Below, one piece after another: positions 8,040 through 13,728 of a stretch of DNA of 16,176 bases (within the stretch, counting starts at the first letter, position 1; the number at the start of each line of letters is the position of its first letter). Origin of the DNA: UBA12026 sp035291405 (GTDB lineage Bacteria; Patescibacteriota; Microgenomatia; UBA8517); the NCBI GenBank assembly GCA_035291405.1, contig DATDSD010000044.1:1-16176 (forward strand), written 5' to 3'. The translations under genes and the position numbers were made by a program. The notes beneath the pieces were generated by a model. That model saw only the letters and a program-made list of their open reading frames with translations. It ran no database searches and was not told the origin of the DNA.

Positions 8040-8993
8040 TTAATTATTAAAAAGCCCTTGTTTTAGTTCTTCCAATGAAAATTCAACCTCAAATGTCGTC
8101 CTGTCTCCAACATTTACATATAAAGATAGCGTATCTTTTTTGCTTTTTTTAATTAGTCCTCCACAAGAGTATACAACTCTACGAAGTCTTGGATGTAATT
8201 CTTTGACAAGAGGCACTCCGTCTTTATCTAAAAAGTTATCTGGTGTTAATATTGGATCCTTAGCAACAATTGCTTTAAACCGATTACCTTCTCTTGTAAG
8301 TTTCGCTCGGCCTAAACTATAAATATATTTTAAATGTCCATTAATTTTCCGTTTTGTAATACCATGAACGATAAACAGTGCTTCATTTTTGTTAAACCAG
8401 ATAGGAGGCATGGCTGTGCCAATTTTATACTTAGCCCAAGATAAATTATCAGGTAAATTTATCACACCAATTTTCTTTGGAATTGGATGATTTGTGGAAA
8501 AAACTAATAATTTATGATCGTAATAATGATCATCTGGTCTGAATAAATATATTGACTTTGCTAAGGGTGTAACGTTTTTTCCAGATCCAAATATACTAAT
8601 AATCAAAAAGGGGGGTAATTCTTTATTCCATGTACTATGTGAATCAATATTAATAATTGCAGGAAAAGGTTTAGGAGTTCCATTTTTATCTCTTAACACA
8701 GCTGTCAATCCAATTGCTAAGTTTTCTTTAGGAAATTCCATTACTCTAGGATCTTCTAAACTAATACCATCATATGATGGCTCCCAAATAATTCTTTCAT
8801 GGACAACATTCCCATTACTGTTTATTTCAAACATTTTTAAAACTCCAGTATCGGGTTGCCCAAATAAACCCGCTTTACTAACTTCTCTACCAATGAAGTA
8901 AACAGAATCACTCTCCTTTTTTTTCCAAACTGCTAGATTATATCTTGCAATTTTTTGATTAGGAAAAACTTTTTTAATTTTTTTTATTTTCAT
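8040..8993 (-). CDS. GH130-like glycosidase / mannoside phosphorylase
   Basis: This 317-residue protein matches the five-bladed beta-propeller family GH130 (COG2152, older DUF377). It has the EDPR motif at 80-83 (Asp81 probably catalytic), GKN at 138-140, YLFRPDDHYYDHKL, GTAMPPIWF near 192-200, and a late VYSCGG (274-279) with a VGDRTTFEVEF strand. Characterised family members phosphorolyse or hydrolyse beta-mannosides, including beta-1,2- and beta-1,4-linked ones. No signal peptide is seen, so it probably acts in the cytoplasm. It lies 6 nt after the GT4 glycosyltransferase gene and 10 nt before obg, in one apparent operon. Whether it is a phosphorylase or hydrolase cannot be decided from the sequence alone. 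Confidence 0.85.
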   Translation of the reverse strand: MKIKKIKKVFPNQKIARYNLAVWKKKESDSVYFIGREVSKAGLFGQPDTGVLKMFEINSNGNVVHERIIWEPSYDGISLEDPRVMEFPKENLAIGLTAVLRDKNGTPKPFPAIINIDSHSTWNKELPPFLIISIFGSGKNVTPLAKSIYLFRPDDHYYDHKLLVFSTNHPIPKKIGVINLPDNLSWAKYKIGTAMPPIWFNKNEALFIVHGITKRKINGHLKYIYSLGRAKLTREGNRFKAIVAKDPILTPDNFLDKDGVPLVKELHPRLRRVVYSCGGLIKKSKKDTLSLYVNVGDRTTFEVEFSLEELKQGLFNN

Positions 8994-8999
8994 ATACTT

Positions 9000-11135
9000 T
9001 TAATTGTCAACTGCTATTCTTGATAATAAATAAGAGACTAGTGATTCCGCACCTTGGTTCAAGTTTACACGATCTGGATGAAGACCGTCAAAACACCCGC
9101 CACTCTTATAATCATAAAGAGGTAATTTTAGACTATTATTTCCCATAAACCAACTAAAACATATGTCTTTGTACTTTTTATACATTTTATTACCTGTAAC
9201 TTTATAGGCGGTATCTAATGCTAAAATCATTGACGCAGGATCTTCTGGCTGTTGATCAAACTCGCTCCTTCTCTCCTTATGTTTATACCAGAAAGATTGA
9301 CCAATTGGAATGTAATAGTTTTTAGAAAAAGTTTTTTGAATTAAAAAAGAAAGCGACTTAATCCCTTTATCAATATAGAGATTGTTTTTAGTTACTTTTC
9401 CTGCAATTAATAAAGCTTCAGGAAGGATAGCATTGTTGTAACCTAGATAGTTATCAAACCAGACCCAATCTTTAATTGTATTTTTAGATAGTTTATCTAC
9501 TAAAAAATTTGCGCATGTTTCAATTCTTAACAAAAGTTCTTTTTTGTATTTTCTATCATTTTTATGAAAATTTGCAAACGCCTTAATAATATATGCTGTT
9601 GATCGTATGTGAAAAAATTGTTTACTCATGTGCAAAGCTTTAATAAATATCTTCTTCGCCTTTTCGTTATCTGGAAGTTCACTTAAAGCCCACATTGCAC
9701 GAGACATACAATCTTCCAAATCCTCTTGGCTATTTTGTATTGTGGGATTATGATATTTATCAATATAATTTATAAATGTTCCGTCTGGTTGTTGACATTT
9801 CTCAATAAAATTTAAATAAACATCAGTGGGCAATCCAAGTCTGGCACAAACAATTAAGGCACGAGAATTGTCATCTAATGTATATCCGGAATCTTTTTCG
9901 GGTAAGTCAAATTTAGCAAATTGAATCAAACCAAAATCATCTGTCATTCTTTTTAAATGTGTTAAGTTAATCGGAGGTAGAATATTCTGATTTAAAAGTT
10001 TTAAATAATGATAAGAAACATTACTCCAAAGCATTGGTCTTGTAATTTTGTATGCATTTCTATGCATTTTCTTAAGTCTTATTTTATTACTTAAAAGTTT
10101 GGTTAATGCTTTACCAAATGCCTCAGAGTTCTTTATTGGTACTAACAACCCAGAGTCTTTTTTAACAATTTCATTAGCTTGGGCAAACGCAGTACTTATA
10201 ACTGCTCTTCCAGTTCCTAAAGCGTATGACAATGTTCCACTGACAGATTGGTTTTGATTAATTGAAGTTGAAATGTATATATCTGTTGCCTTTAAAAACT
10301 TAATTAAATCAGTAAGTGTTAGATATTGGTCATAGAATTTTACGTGTTTAGTTAAATTTAGCTTTTCAACCAAAGCTAAAAGTTTTATTCTGTAGCGTTC
10401 GCCTTCAAATCTTCTAACTACTGGGTGAGTTTCTCCTAAAACCAAGTAAATAATTGAGGGATATTTTTTAATCAATTTCGGCAATGAATTGATAACATAC
10501 TCAATTCCCTTACCGCGATTTAACAAACCAAAAGTGGATAGTACAATTCTCTTTGAGAGCTTTAATCTTTTTTTTGAAACTGTTGTTGATGAAAATTTAG
10601 TAGGATGGATACCATGAGGTATTACATGTACCTTGCCAACAGATTCGGGGTAAACTGATTCCAAAATTGTCTTTGAGTTTTCAGTCAAAACTATAATTAC
10701 TTTTACTAATTTAATAATCTTTAATGTAACACGTTTCATACGAATAGTCGGATGTGGTAAAACTGTATGAAGAGTGACAACGACTGGTTTTGTACATTTT
10801 TTCAAAAATACAAGAATATTTTTACCATCTTCTCTTCCATATATCCCATATTCATGCTGCATCACAATTCCATTAATAGTTTCGTCACTATTAATTTTTT
10901 CTGCTAATTTTAAATAGTCATTTGGATTATTTTGATCAATTTTCCATTCTACTTCTGGAGGATATAAATATGTATCAAGTCTGGTTAAATTCATGGCGGC
11001 AACTTTGCACAAAACCGAATCACCCAAGTACTTTTGACTTGAATGTAATAAATCCTGAGTAAATGTAGCTATACCGCACTCACGAGGAGGATAAGTCCCC
11101 ATGAATACAATTTTTGGTTTATTAATAGTACGCAT
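9000..11135 (-). CDS. GT4-type glycosyltransferase fused to a C-terminal helical (alpha/alpha toroid-like) domain
   Basis: The protein has 711 residues and two parts. Residues 1 to about 385 form a GT-B glycosyltransferase of family GT4, with GTYPPRECGIATFT at the donor-side start, HGIHP near 174, FGLLNRGKGIEYVI near 202 and NQSVSGTLSYALGTGRAVIST (294-315). Residues from about 390 to the end form a helix-rich domain with repeated conserved patches: LDDNSRALIVCARLG, QEDLEDCMSRAMWAL, WVWFDNYLGYNNAILPEALL, EFDQQPEDPASMILALD and a final CFDGLHPDRVNLNQGAES. These suggest a six-hairpin glycosidase-like fold. Such proteins often sit beside GH130 genes, as here. The donor sugar is unknown; mannose is a guess from context. 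There is no signal peptide. The start is uncertain: an extended -10 abuts this ATG, and the next ATG is residue 12, but starting there would lose the first Rossmann strand. Confidence 0.88.
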   Translation of the reverse strand: MRTINKPKIVFMGTYPPRECGIATFTQDLLHSSQKYLGDSVLCKVAAMNLTRLDTYLYPPEVEWKIDQNNPNDYLKLAEKINSDETINGIVMQHEYGIYGREDGKNILVFLKKCTKPVVVTLHTVLPHPTIRMKRVTLKIIKLVKVIIVLTENSKTILESVYPESVGKVHVIPHGIHPTKFSSTTVSKKRLKLSKRIVLSTFGLLNRGKGIEYVINSLPKLIKKYPSIIYLVLGETHPVVRRFEGERYRIKLLALVEKLNLTKHVKFYDQYLTLTDLIKFLKATDIYISTSINQNQSVSGTLSYALGTGRAVISTAFAQANEIVKKDSGLLVPIKNSEAFGKALTKLLSNKIRLKKMHRNAYKITRPMLWSNVSYHYLKLLNQNILPPINLTHLKRMTDDFGLIQFAKFDLPEKDSGYTLDDNSRALIVCARLGLPTDVYLNFIEKCQQPDGTFINYIDKYHNPTIQNSQEDLEDCMSRAMWALSELPDNEKAKKIFIKALHMSKQFFHIRSTAYIIKAFANFHKNDRKYKKELLLRIETCANFLVDKLSKNTIKDWVWFDNYLGYNNAILPEALLIAGKVTKNNLYIDKGIKSLSFLIQKTFSKNYYIPIGQSFWYKHKERRSEFDQQPEDPASMILALDTAYKVTGNKMYKKYKDICFSWFMGNNSLKLPLYDYKSGGCFDGLHPDRVNLNQGAESLVSYLLSRIAVDN

Positions 11136-11144
11136 ATTATAACA
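11136..11144 (-). promoter_or_regulatory. Extended -10 (TGT-TATAAT) directly abutting the GT4 start codon
   Basis: Read on the minus strand, TGT-TATAAT is a perfect extended -10 and touches the ATG at 11135 with no gap. An ATTACA-like -35 lies 18 nt upstream (11160-11165). If used, transcription would start inside the annotated codons 2-3, which questions the start or the promoter. An AATAAT hexamer with an 8-nt gap is an alternative -10. Confidence 0.45.
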
Positions 11145-11218
11145 TTATTAACTTTAAAATGTAATAACTATGGGTTTATTTGTGGATTTATTAAGAGCCA
11201 AATAGGCATGAATTGTTG

Positions 11219-11440
11219 TTATCGTCTTCTCCAAGACGAGGAGATCCCGTATTCTTGAATATCTTTAAATGCTGGACATTGAGTTTGTGCTTCAGGATTT
11301 GGATTGTTACACACAGTAGCCATTAATTCTTCGGGCGTAAAAACACCTTCAATTGAGTCGGATATTTGTTTTAGGGCCTGAGCACGTCTACACGCAACAC
11401 AAGCAGCATTTGAATTCTGATCTTTATAAATACAAGACAT
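11219..11440 (-). CDS. Small Cys-rich protein, unknown function
   Basis: I do not recognise this 73-residue protein. It has five cysteines: 3, 14 and 17 (CVAC), then 44 and 55. The tail is WRRR. A zinc or Fe-S site is plausible. The frame could begin at a TTG 14 codons earlier (11480-11482). I chose the ATG at 11440 because TTGACA, a 16-nt spacer and TAAAAT lie inside that upstream segment, with TAAAAT ending 8 nt before this ATG. A start at TTG would put the promoter inside the coding region. There is no signal peptide or membrane helix. It is divergent from the arsM-like gene and downstream of nothing obvious. Confidence 0.65.
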   Translation of the reverse strand: MSCIYKDQNSNAACVACRRAQALKQISDSIEGVFTPEELMATVCNNPNPEAQTQCPAFKDIQEYGISSSWRRR

Positions 11441-11448
11441 TTGAGGAT

Positions 11449-11476
11449 ATTTTACTTGTAAATAGCCCAATGTCAA
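11449..11476 (-). promoter_or_regulatory. Consensus promoter (TTGACA-16-TAAAAT) for the 73-residue Cys-rich gene
   Basis: On the minus strand a perfect TTGACA (11476-11471) is followed after 16 nt by TAAAAT (11454-11449), then 8 nt and ATG. It is the best sigma70-type promoter in the window and predicts a leaderless transcript. It fixes the start of the downstream gene. Confidence 0.7.
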
Positions 11477-11608
11477 TTCCAAAATAATTTGGATCGCTTA
11501 GCAGACTTATTTTAAACTGGATAAGTAAAATTTGAAATTACAAATGAATTCATTCAGCTTCTATTAAATTCACACAAATTATTCCTTACTTTTTAACTGC
11601 TGTTGTAT

Positions 11609-11614
11609 TACTAT
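11609..11614 (+). promoter_or_regulatory. Possible -10 box (TACTAT) before the arsM-like gene
   Basis: TACTAT ends 8 nt before the ATG at 11623, the same spacing as other genes here. No good -35 or Shine-Dalgarno site is visible. A 12-bp perfect palindrome, AATGAATTCATT, lies farther upstream at 11543-11554; it could be an operator but may be chance in AT-rich DNA. Confidence 0.3.
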
Positions 11615-11622
11615 TTGTTCTG

Positions 11623-12363
11623 ATGAGAAACCATCAAAAAATTAAAAATGTAATCAAAAAAGGCTATGCGAACATTGCTTCCACTTCCGGTTGTTGTGGA
11701 AGCTGTAATTGTAACACTAATAAAATCACTCAAAGGCAATCAGGACAATTTGGTTATTCAGATGAAGAAATGAGACAGGTTCCAAGTGGTTCAAACCTTG
11801 GTCTGGGGTGTGGTAATCCAATTGCACTTGCTTCACTTAAAAAAGGAGAAACAGTATTAGATCTGGGTTCTGGTGCGGGTTTTGATTCTTTTTTAGCTTC
11901 CCCTAAGGTTGGAAAAACTGGAAAAGTTATCGGAGTAGATATGACTGATGAAATGCTTGAAAAGGCCAATGAGAACACCAAAAGGGGAGGATTCAAAAAT
12001 GTTGAATTTAGAAAAGGGGATATTGAGAATTTACCAATAGAAAGTAACTCAATCGACGTTATTATCTCCAATTGTGTTATTAATCTGGCTCCTAATAAAA
12101 GCAGGGTGTTTGAAGAGGCATATCGTGTTCTAAAGCAGGGGGGAAGACTAATGGTATCAGATGTTGTTTTAATTAAACCCCTAACAGAGAAGCTTAAAAA
12201 TAACAAAAAATTATTAGTCGGCTGTATTAGTGGTGCAATTTTAAAAAAAGATTATCTTGCCTTACTAAAAGAAGTGGGATTTTCAAATATTACTATACAT
12301 CAAGAAAAACCAGCATTCTTAAAGGATTACGGTCTTAGTATTACCTATTCTGCAGTCAAATAG
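11623..12363 (+). CDS. arsM: Arsenite S-adenosylmethionine methyltransferase-like protein (ArsM family)
   Basis: ArsM transfers methyl groups from SAM to trivalent arsenic. The 246-residue protein has a class I SAM-binding fold with motif I DLGSGAGFD (80-88), VDMTDEML and GDIENLPI. It keeps the three cysteines expected to bind As(III) in this family: Cys63 in LGLGCGNP, Cys151 in SNCVINL and Cys201 in GCISGA. A Cys-rich N-terminus, CCGSCNC (24-30), is added, as in many bacterial members. Length fits bacterial ArsM. No arsR, arsB or arsC lies nearby, so regulation by arsenic is not evident. A related methyltransferase acting on another thiol-bound substrate remains possible, but the three cysteines argue for ArsM. 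It ends in TAG, shortly before tRNA-His on the opposite strand. Confidence 0.87.
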   Translation: MRNHQKIKNVIKKGYANIASTSGCCGSCNCNTNKITQRQSGQFGYSDEEMRQVPSGSNLGLGCGNPIALASLKKGETVLDLGSGAGFDSFLASPKVGKTGKVIGVDMTDEMLEKANENTKRGGFKNVEFRKGDIENLPIESNSIDVIISNCVINLAPNKSRVFEEAYRVLKQGGRLMVSDVVLIKPLTEKLKNNKKLLVGCISGAILKKDYLALLKEVGFSNITIHQEKPAFLKDYGLSITYSAVK

Positions 12364-12404
12364 CTGGTACACTCCACAATATTACGCATCACATAACACT
12401 TTCT

Positions 12405-12483
12405 TGGGGTGGCTGAGGCGATTCGAACGCCCGACTTCTACTTCCACAAAGTAGCGCTCTAAACCAACTGAGCTACAGCCACC
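12405..12483 (-). tRNA. tRNA-His(GUG)
   Basis: The minus strand folds into a full cloverleaf. The acceptor stem is GTGGCTG/CAGCCAC, with the His-specific extra G-1 (12483) opposite C73 (12408). The anticodon stem CTACT/AGTAG holds loop TTGTGGA with anticodon GTG, and TTCGAAT is the T loop. The bases after C73 read CCA (12407-12405). It is the only tRNA here whose gene could encode CCA, which may be chance. Confidence 0.95.
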
Positions 12484-12499
12484 ATGTACACTAAACTTT

Positions 12500-12538
12500 G
12501 GTGGATGCTACAAAAATTCACATTTTTCTACAGCCACC
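12500..12538 (-). repeat. 39-nt hairpin carrying a copy of the tRNA-His 5' end
   Basis: On the minus strand GGTGG pairs with CCACC at the base, and AAAAAT pairs with ATTTTT around a GTGA loop; the middle is imperfect. The 5' arm is part of a 12-nt exact copy (12528-12539) of the tRNA-His start (12473-12484), about 55 nt upstream of it. It lies between tRNA-Gly and tRNA-His. It may be a tRNA remnant or a processing signal. Confidence 0.45.
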
Positions 12539-12565
12539 AAGTATTTCAAAACATAAAGTAATTTG

Positions 12566-12637
12566 AGCGGGTAAGGAGAGTTGAACTCCTGTCATCAGTT
12601 TGGAAAACTGAGATAATGGCCGTTATACGATACCCGC
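12566..12637 (-). tRNA. tRNA-Gly(UCC)
   Basis: On the minus strand the acceptor stem is GCGGGTA/TACCCGC, the anticodon stem TCAGT/ACTGA holds loop TTTCCAA with anticodon TCC, the T stem is AGGAG/CTCCT, and the discriminator is T73. It closely resembles bacterial tRNA-Gly(UCC). CCA is not encoded. Its first 15 nt are also the last codons and stop of the LAGLIDADG protein gene. Confidence 0.95.
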
Positions 12638-13312
12638 AAAATTATAACTTTCTACAATATCAATCCACGCTAGAATCTTTCTAAGAATGTTCGATTTTGC
12701 ATACTTACCAGCTAGACCTCTTATTCGAATATGTAAAGTGCCATATGGTAATTTATTATGATTTTTTGTAATTTTGTTTGTTCTAGTATCTATGTAAATT
12801 TTACCAAATTGATTTCTGGGAATTTTAGTTAAATTTGACCAAAATTCTAAAGTCTGGTCAATATTATTATCTGGATATGTGTGTATTCTCATCGAGAAAT
12901 TATCTTGATTGATATTAAAAATTTTTTTTAACCAACACATTGCTAATTTAATAACTTTTGGATCAGAATTGGTAAACTGCAAAAAACTATCGCTGTTTTT
13001 GGAGCCCTCACCAATATACAAACCTATACCCAACAACATCAAATCGCGTTTTGTTAATATCCCCAATTCGTTTTTGGCAACACGTTTACATTCGTTAATT
13101 CTTAAAAATTTGCGTTTAGAAGCCGTCTTAGAGGATTTAATCCTGCCTCTATCCATTCTTTCTAAGGTTTCTTTATTAGGTTTAAAAGGCACTGTTTTTA
13201 ACCAATCACAAAGAGTACTTTTAGACACCCCCAGTCTTTGTTTTATGAGTTCATATGAATAACCTTCTCGTCTTAATATTAGCGCTTTGGGCTTTAGACT
13301 ATTTTTAGACAT
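12623..13312 (-). CDS. HTH + LAGLIDADG-type protein, free-standing homing-endonuclease-like
   Basis: The 229-residue protein begins with a helix-turn-helix (about 17-38, YSYELIKQRLGVSKSTLCDWL). A basic linker follows, and then a LAGLIDADG-like segment, LMLLGIGLYIGEG (91-103), with acidic Glu102 in the place of a catalytic residue. QFTNSDPKVIKLAMCWLKKIF and IPRNQFGKIYID match the fold of single-motif family members, which act as dimers. Such free-standing HTH/LAGLIDADG proteins are frequent in CPR genomes; their function is not established, and they may be DNA-binding regulators or mobile endonucleases. It lies inside a tRNA cluster on the same strand. A 22-bp palindrome with a -10-like TATTAT sits just before the ATG, and its final codons (AGIV and stop) lie within tRNA-Gly. 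Confidence 0.8.
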   Translation of the reverse strand: MSKNSLKPKALILRREGYSYELIKQRLGVSKSTLCDWLKTVPFKPNKETLERMDRGRIKSSKTASKRKFLRINECKRVAKNELGILTKRDLMLLGIGLYIGEGSKNSDSFLQFTNSDPKVIKLAMCWLKKIFNINQDNFSMRIHTYPDNNIDQTLEFWSNLTKIPRNQFGKIYIDTRTNKITKNHNKLPYGTLHIRIRGLAGKYAKSNILRKILAWIDIVESYNFAGIV

Positions 13313-13314
13313 AA

Positions 13315-13336
13315 GGTTTAATAATATTATTAAACC
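13315..13336 (-). promoter_or_regulatory. 22-bp perfect palindrome overlapping the promoter of the LAGLIDADG gene
   Basis: An 11+11 bp perfect inverted repeat without spacer (half-site GGTTTAATAAT) ends 2 nt before the ATG at 13312. On the minus strand it contains TATTAT, which ends 8 nt before the ATG and would serve as the -10. The position suits an operator where a dimeric protein, perhaps the HTH product itself, blocks transcription. Confidence 0.55.
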
Positions 13337-13377
13337 ATAATAAAACCGAATATGTCAATGTGCCCTAAAATTCAATG

Positions 13378-13450
13378 TCGGGGTGACGAGATTCGAACTC
13401 ATGACCTCTGCGTCCCAAACGCAGCGCTCTACCAACTGAGCCACACCCCG
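13378..13450 (-). tRNA. tRNA-Pro(UGG)
   Basis: On the minus strand the acceptor stem CGGGGTG/CACCCCG closes a full cloverleaf. The anticodon stem CTGCG/CGCAG holds loop TTTGGGA with anticodon TGG, and the T loop is TTCGAAT. The discriminator is A73. CCA is not encoded. Confidence 0.95.
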
Positions 13451-13474
13451 AAATTTCATATCAATAAATCCTTG

Positions 13475-13559
13475 TGTCGGAGAGAGGACTCGAACCTCCA
13501 CGGAGTTTTATCCCCGCGGGCTCTTAAGGCCCGTGTGTCTACCATTCCACCACTCCGAC
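13475..13559 (-). tRNA. tRNA-Leu(UAA)
   Basis: This is a class II tRNA with a long variable arm of the kind expected for Leu. On the minus strand the acceptor stem is GTCGGAG/CTCCGAC, and anticodon stem CGGGC/GCCCG holds loop CTTAAGA with anticodon TAA. The T loop is TTCGAGT and the discriminator A73. No group I intron is present, although this tRNA is a common intron site. CCA is not encoded. Confidence 0.95.
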
Positions 13560-13621
13560 ATTCCAGAAACTCATATTATACTAGAAAATTAATCTAAAAA
13601 GTAGATTTCTTAAGAAGCTTG

Positions 13622-13693
13622 TGCGCCCGGGACGAATCGAACGTCCACCAACTGTTCCGAAGACAGTTACTCTATCCGTTGAGCTACGGGCGC
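13622..13693 (-). tRNA. tRNA-Arg(UCG)
   Basis: On the minus strand the acceptor stem is GCGCCCG/CGGGCGC, and anticodon stem ACTGT/ACAGT holds loop CTTCGGA with anticodon TCG. The T loop is TTCGATT and the discriminator A73. It is the first gene of the tRNA cluster, with a TATAAT box 23 nt upstream in the shared divergent promoter. CCA is not encoded. Confidence 0.94.
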
Positions 13694-13709
13694 TAAATGT
13701 AGTTATTTC

Positions 13710-13725
13710 AGGTATAATTATACCT
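13710..13725. promoter_or_regulatory. 16-bp palindromic, probably bidirectional -10 region between tRNA-Arg and the DRG gene
   Basis: AGGTATAATTATACCT is a perfect palindrome and contains TATAAT on both strands. On plus it spans 13713-13718, ending 10 nt before the DRG ATG. On minus it spans 13722-13717, ending 23 nt before tRNA-Arg. One symmetrical element could therefore drive both directions. No clear -35 is seen on either side. Confidence 0.55.
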
Positions 13726-13728
13726 TAT

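Noticed and set aside
11441..11482. TTG start giving an 87-residue version of the small Cys-rich protein
   Set aside because: The extra 14 codons contain a consensus TTGACA-16-TAAAAT promoter; the ATG at 11440 follows it at the spacing used by other genes.
11543..11554. 12-bp palindrome AATGAATTCATT as an ArsR operator
   Set aside because: Too short and AT-rich to separate from chance, and no arsR gene is present.
12623..13312. Intron-encoded homing endonuclease
   Set aside because: No split gene or group I intron is seen; the flanking tRNAs, including Leu(UAA), are intact. The gene is free-standing.
13352..13597. An open frame of 81 codons across the tRNA-Pro and tRNA-Leu genes on the plus strand
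   Set aside because: It is the antisense of two clear tRNAs; such frames resemble each other because tRNAs are conserved, not because they are coding.
13621..13728. N-terminal extension of the DRG GTPase
   Set aside because: The upstream in-frame codons are the antisense of tRNA-Arg and the promoter. DRG proteins begin at the residue matching ATG 13729.
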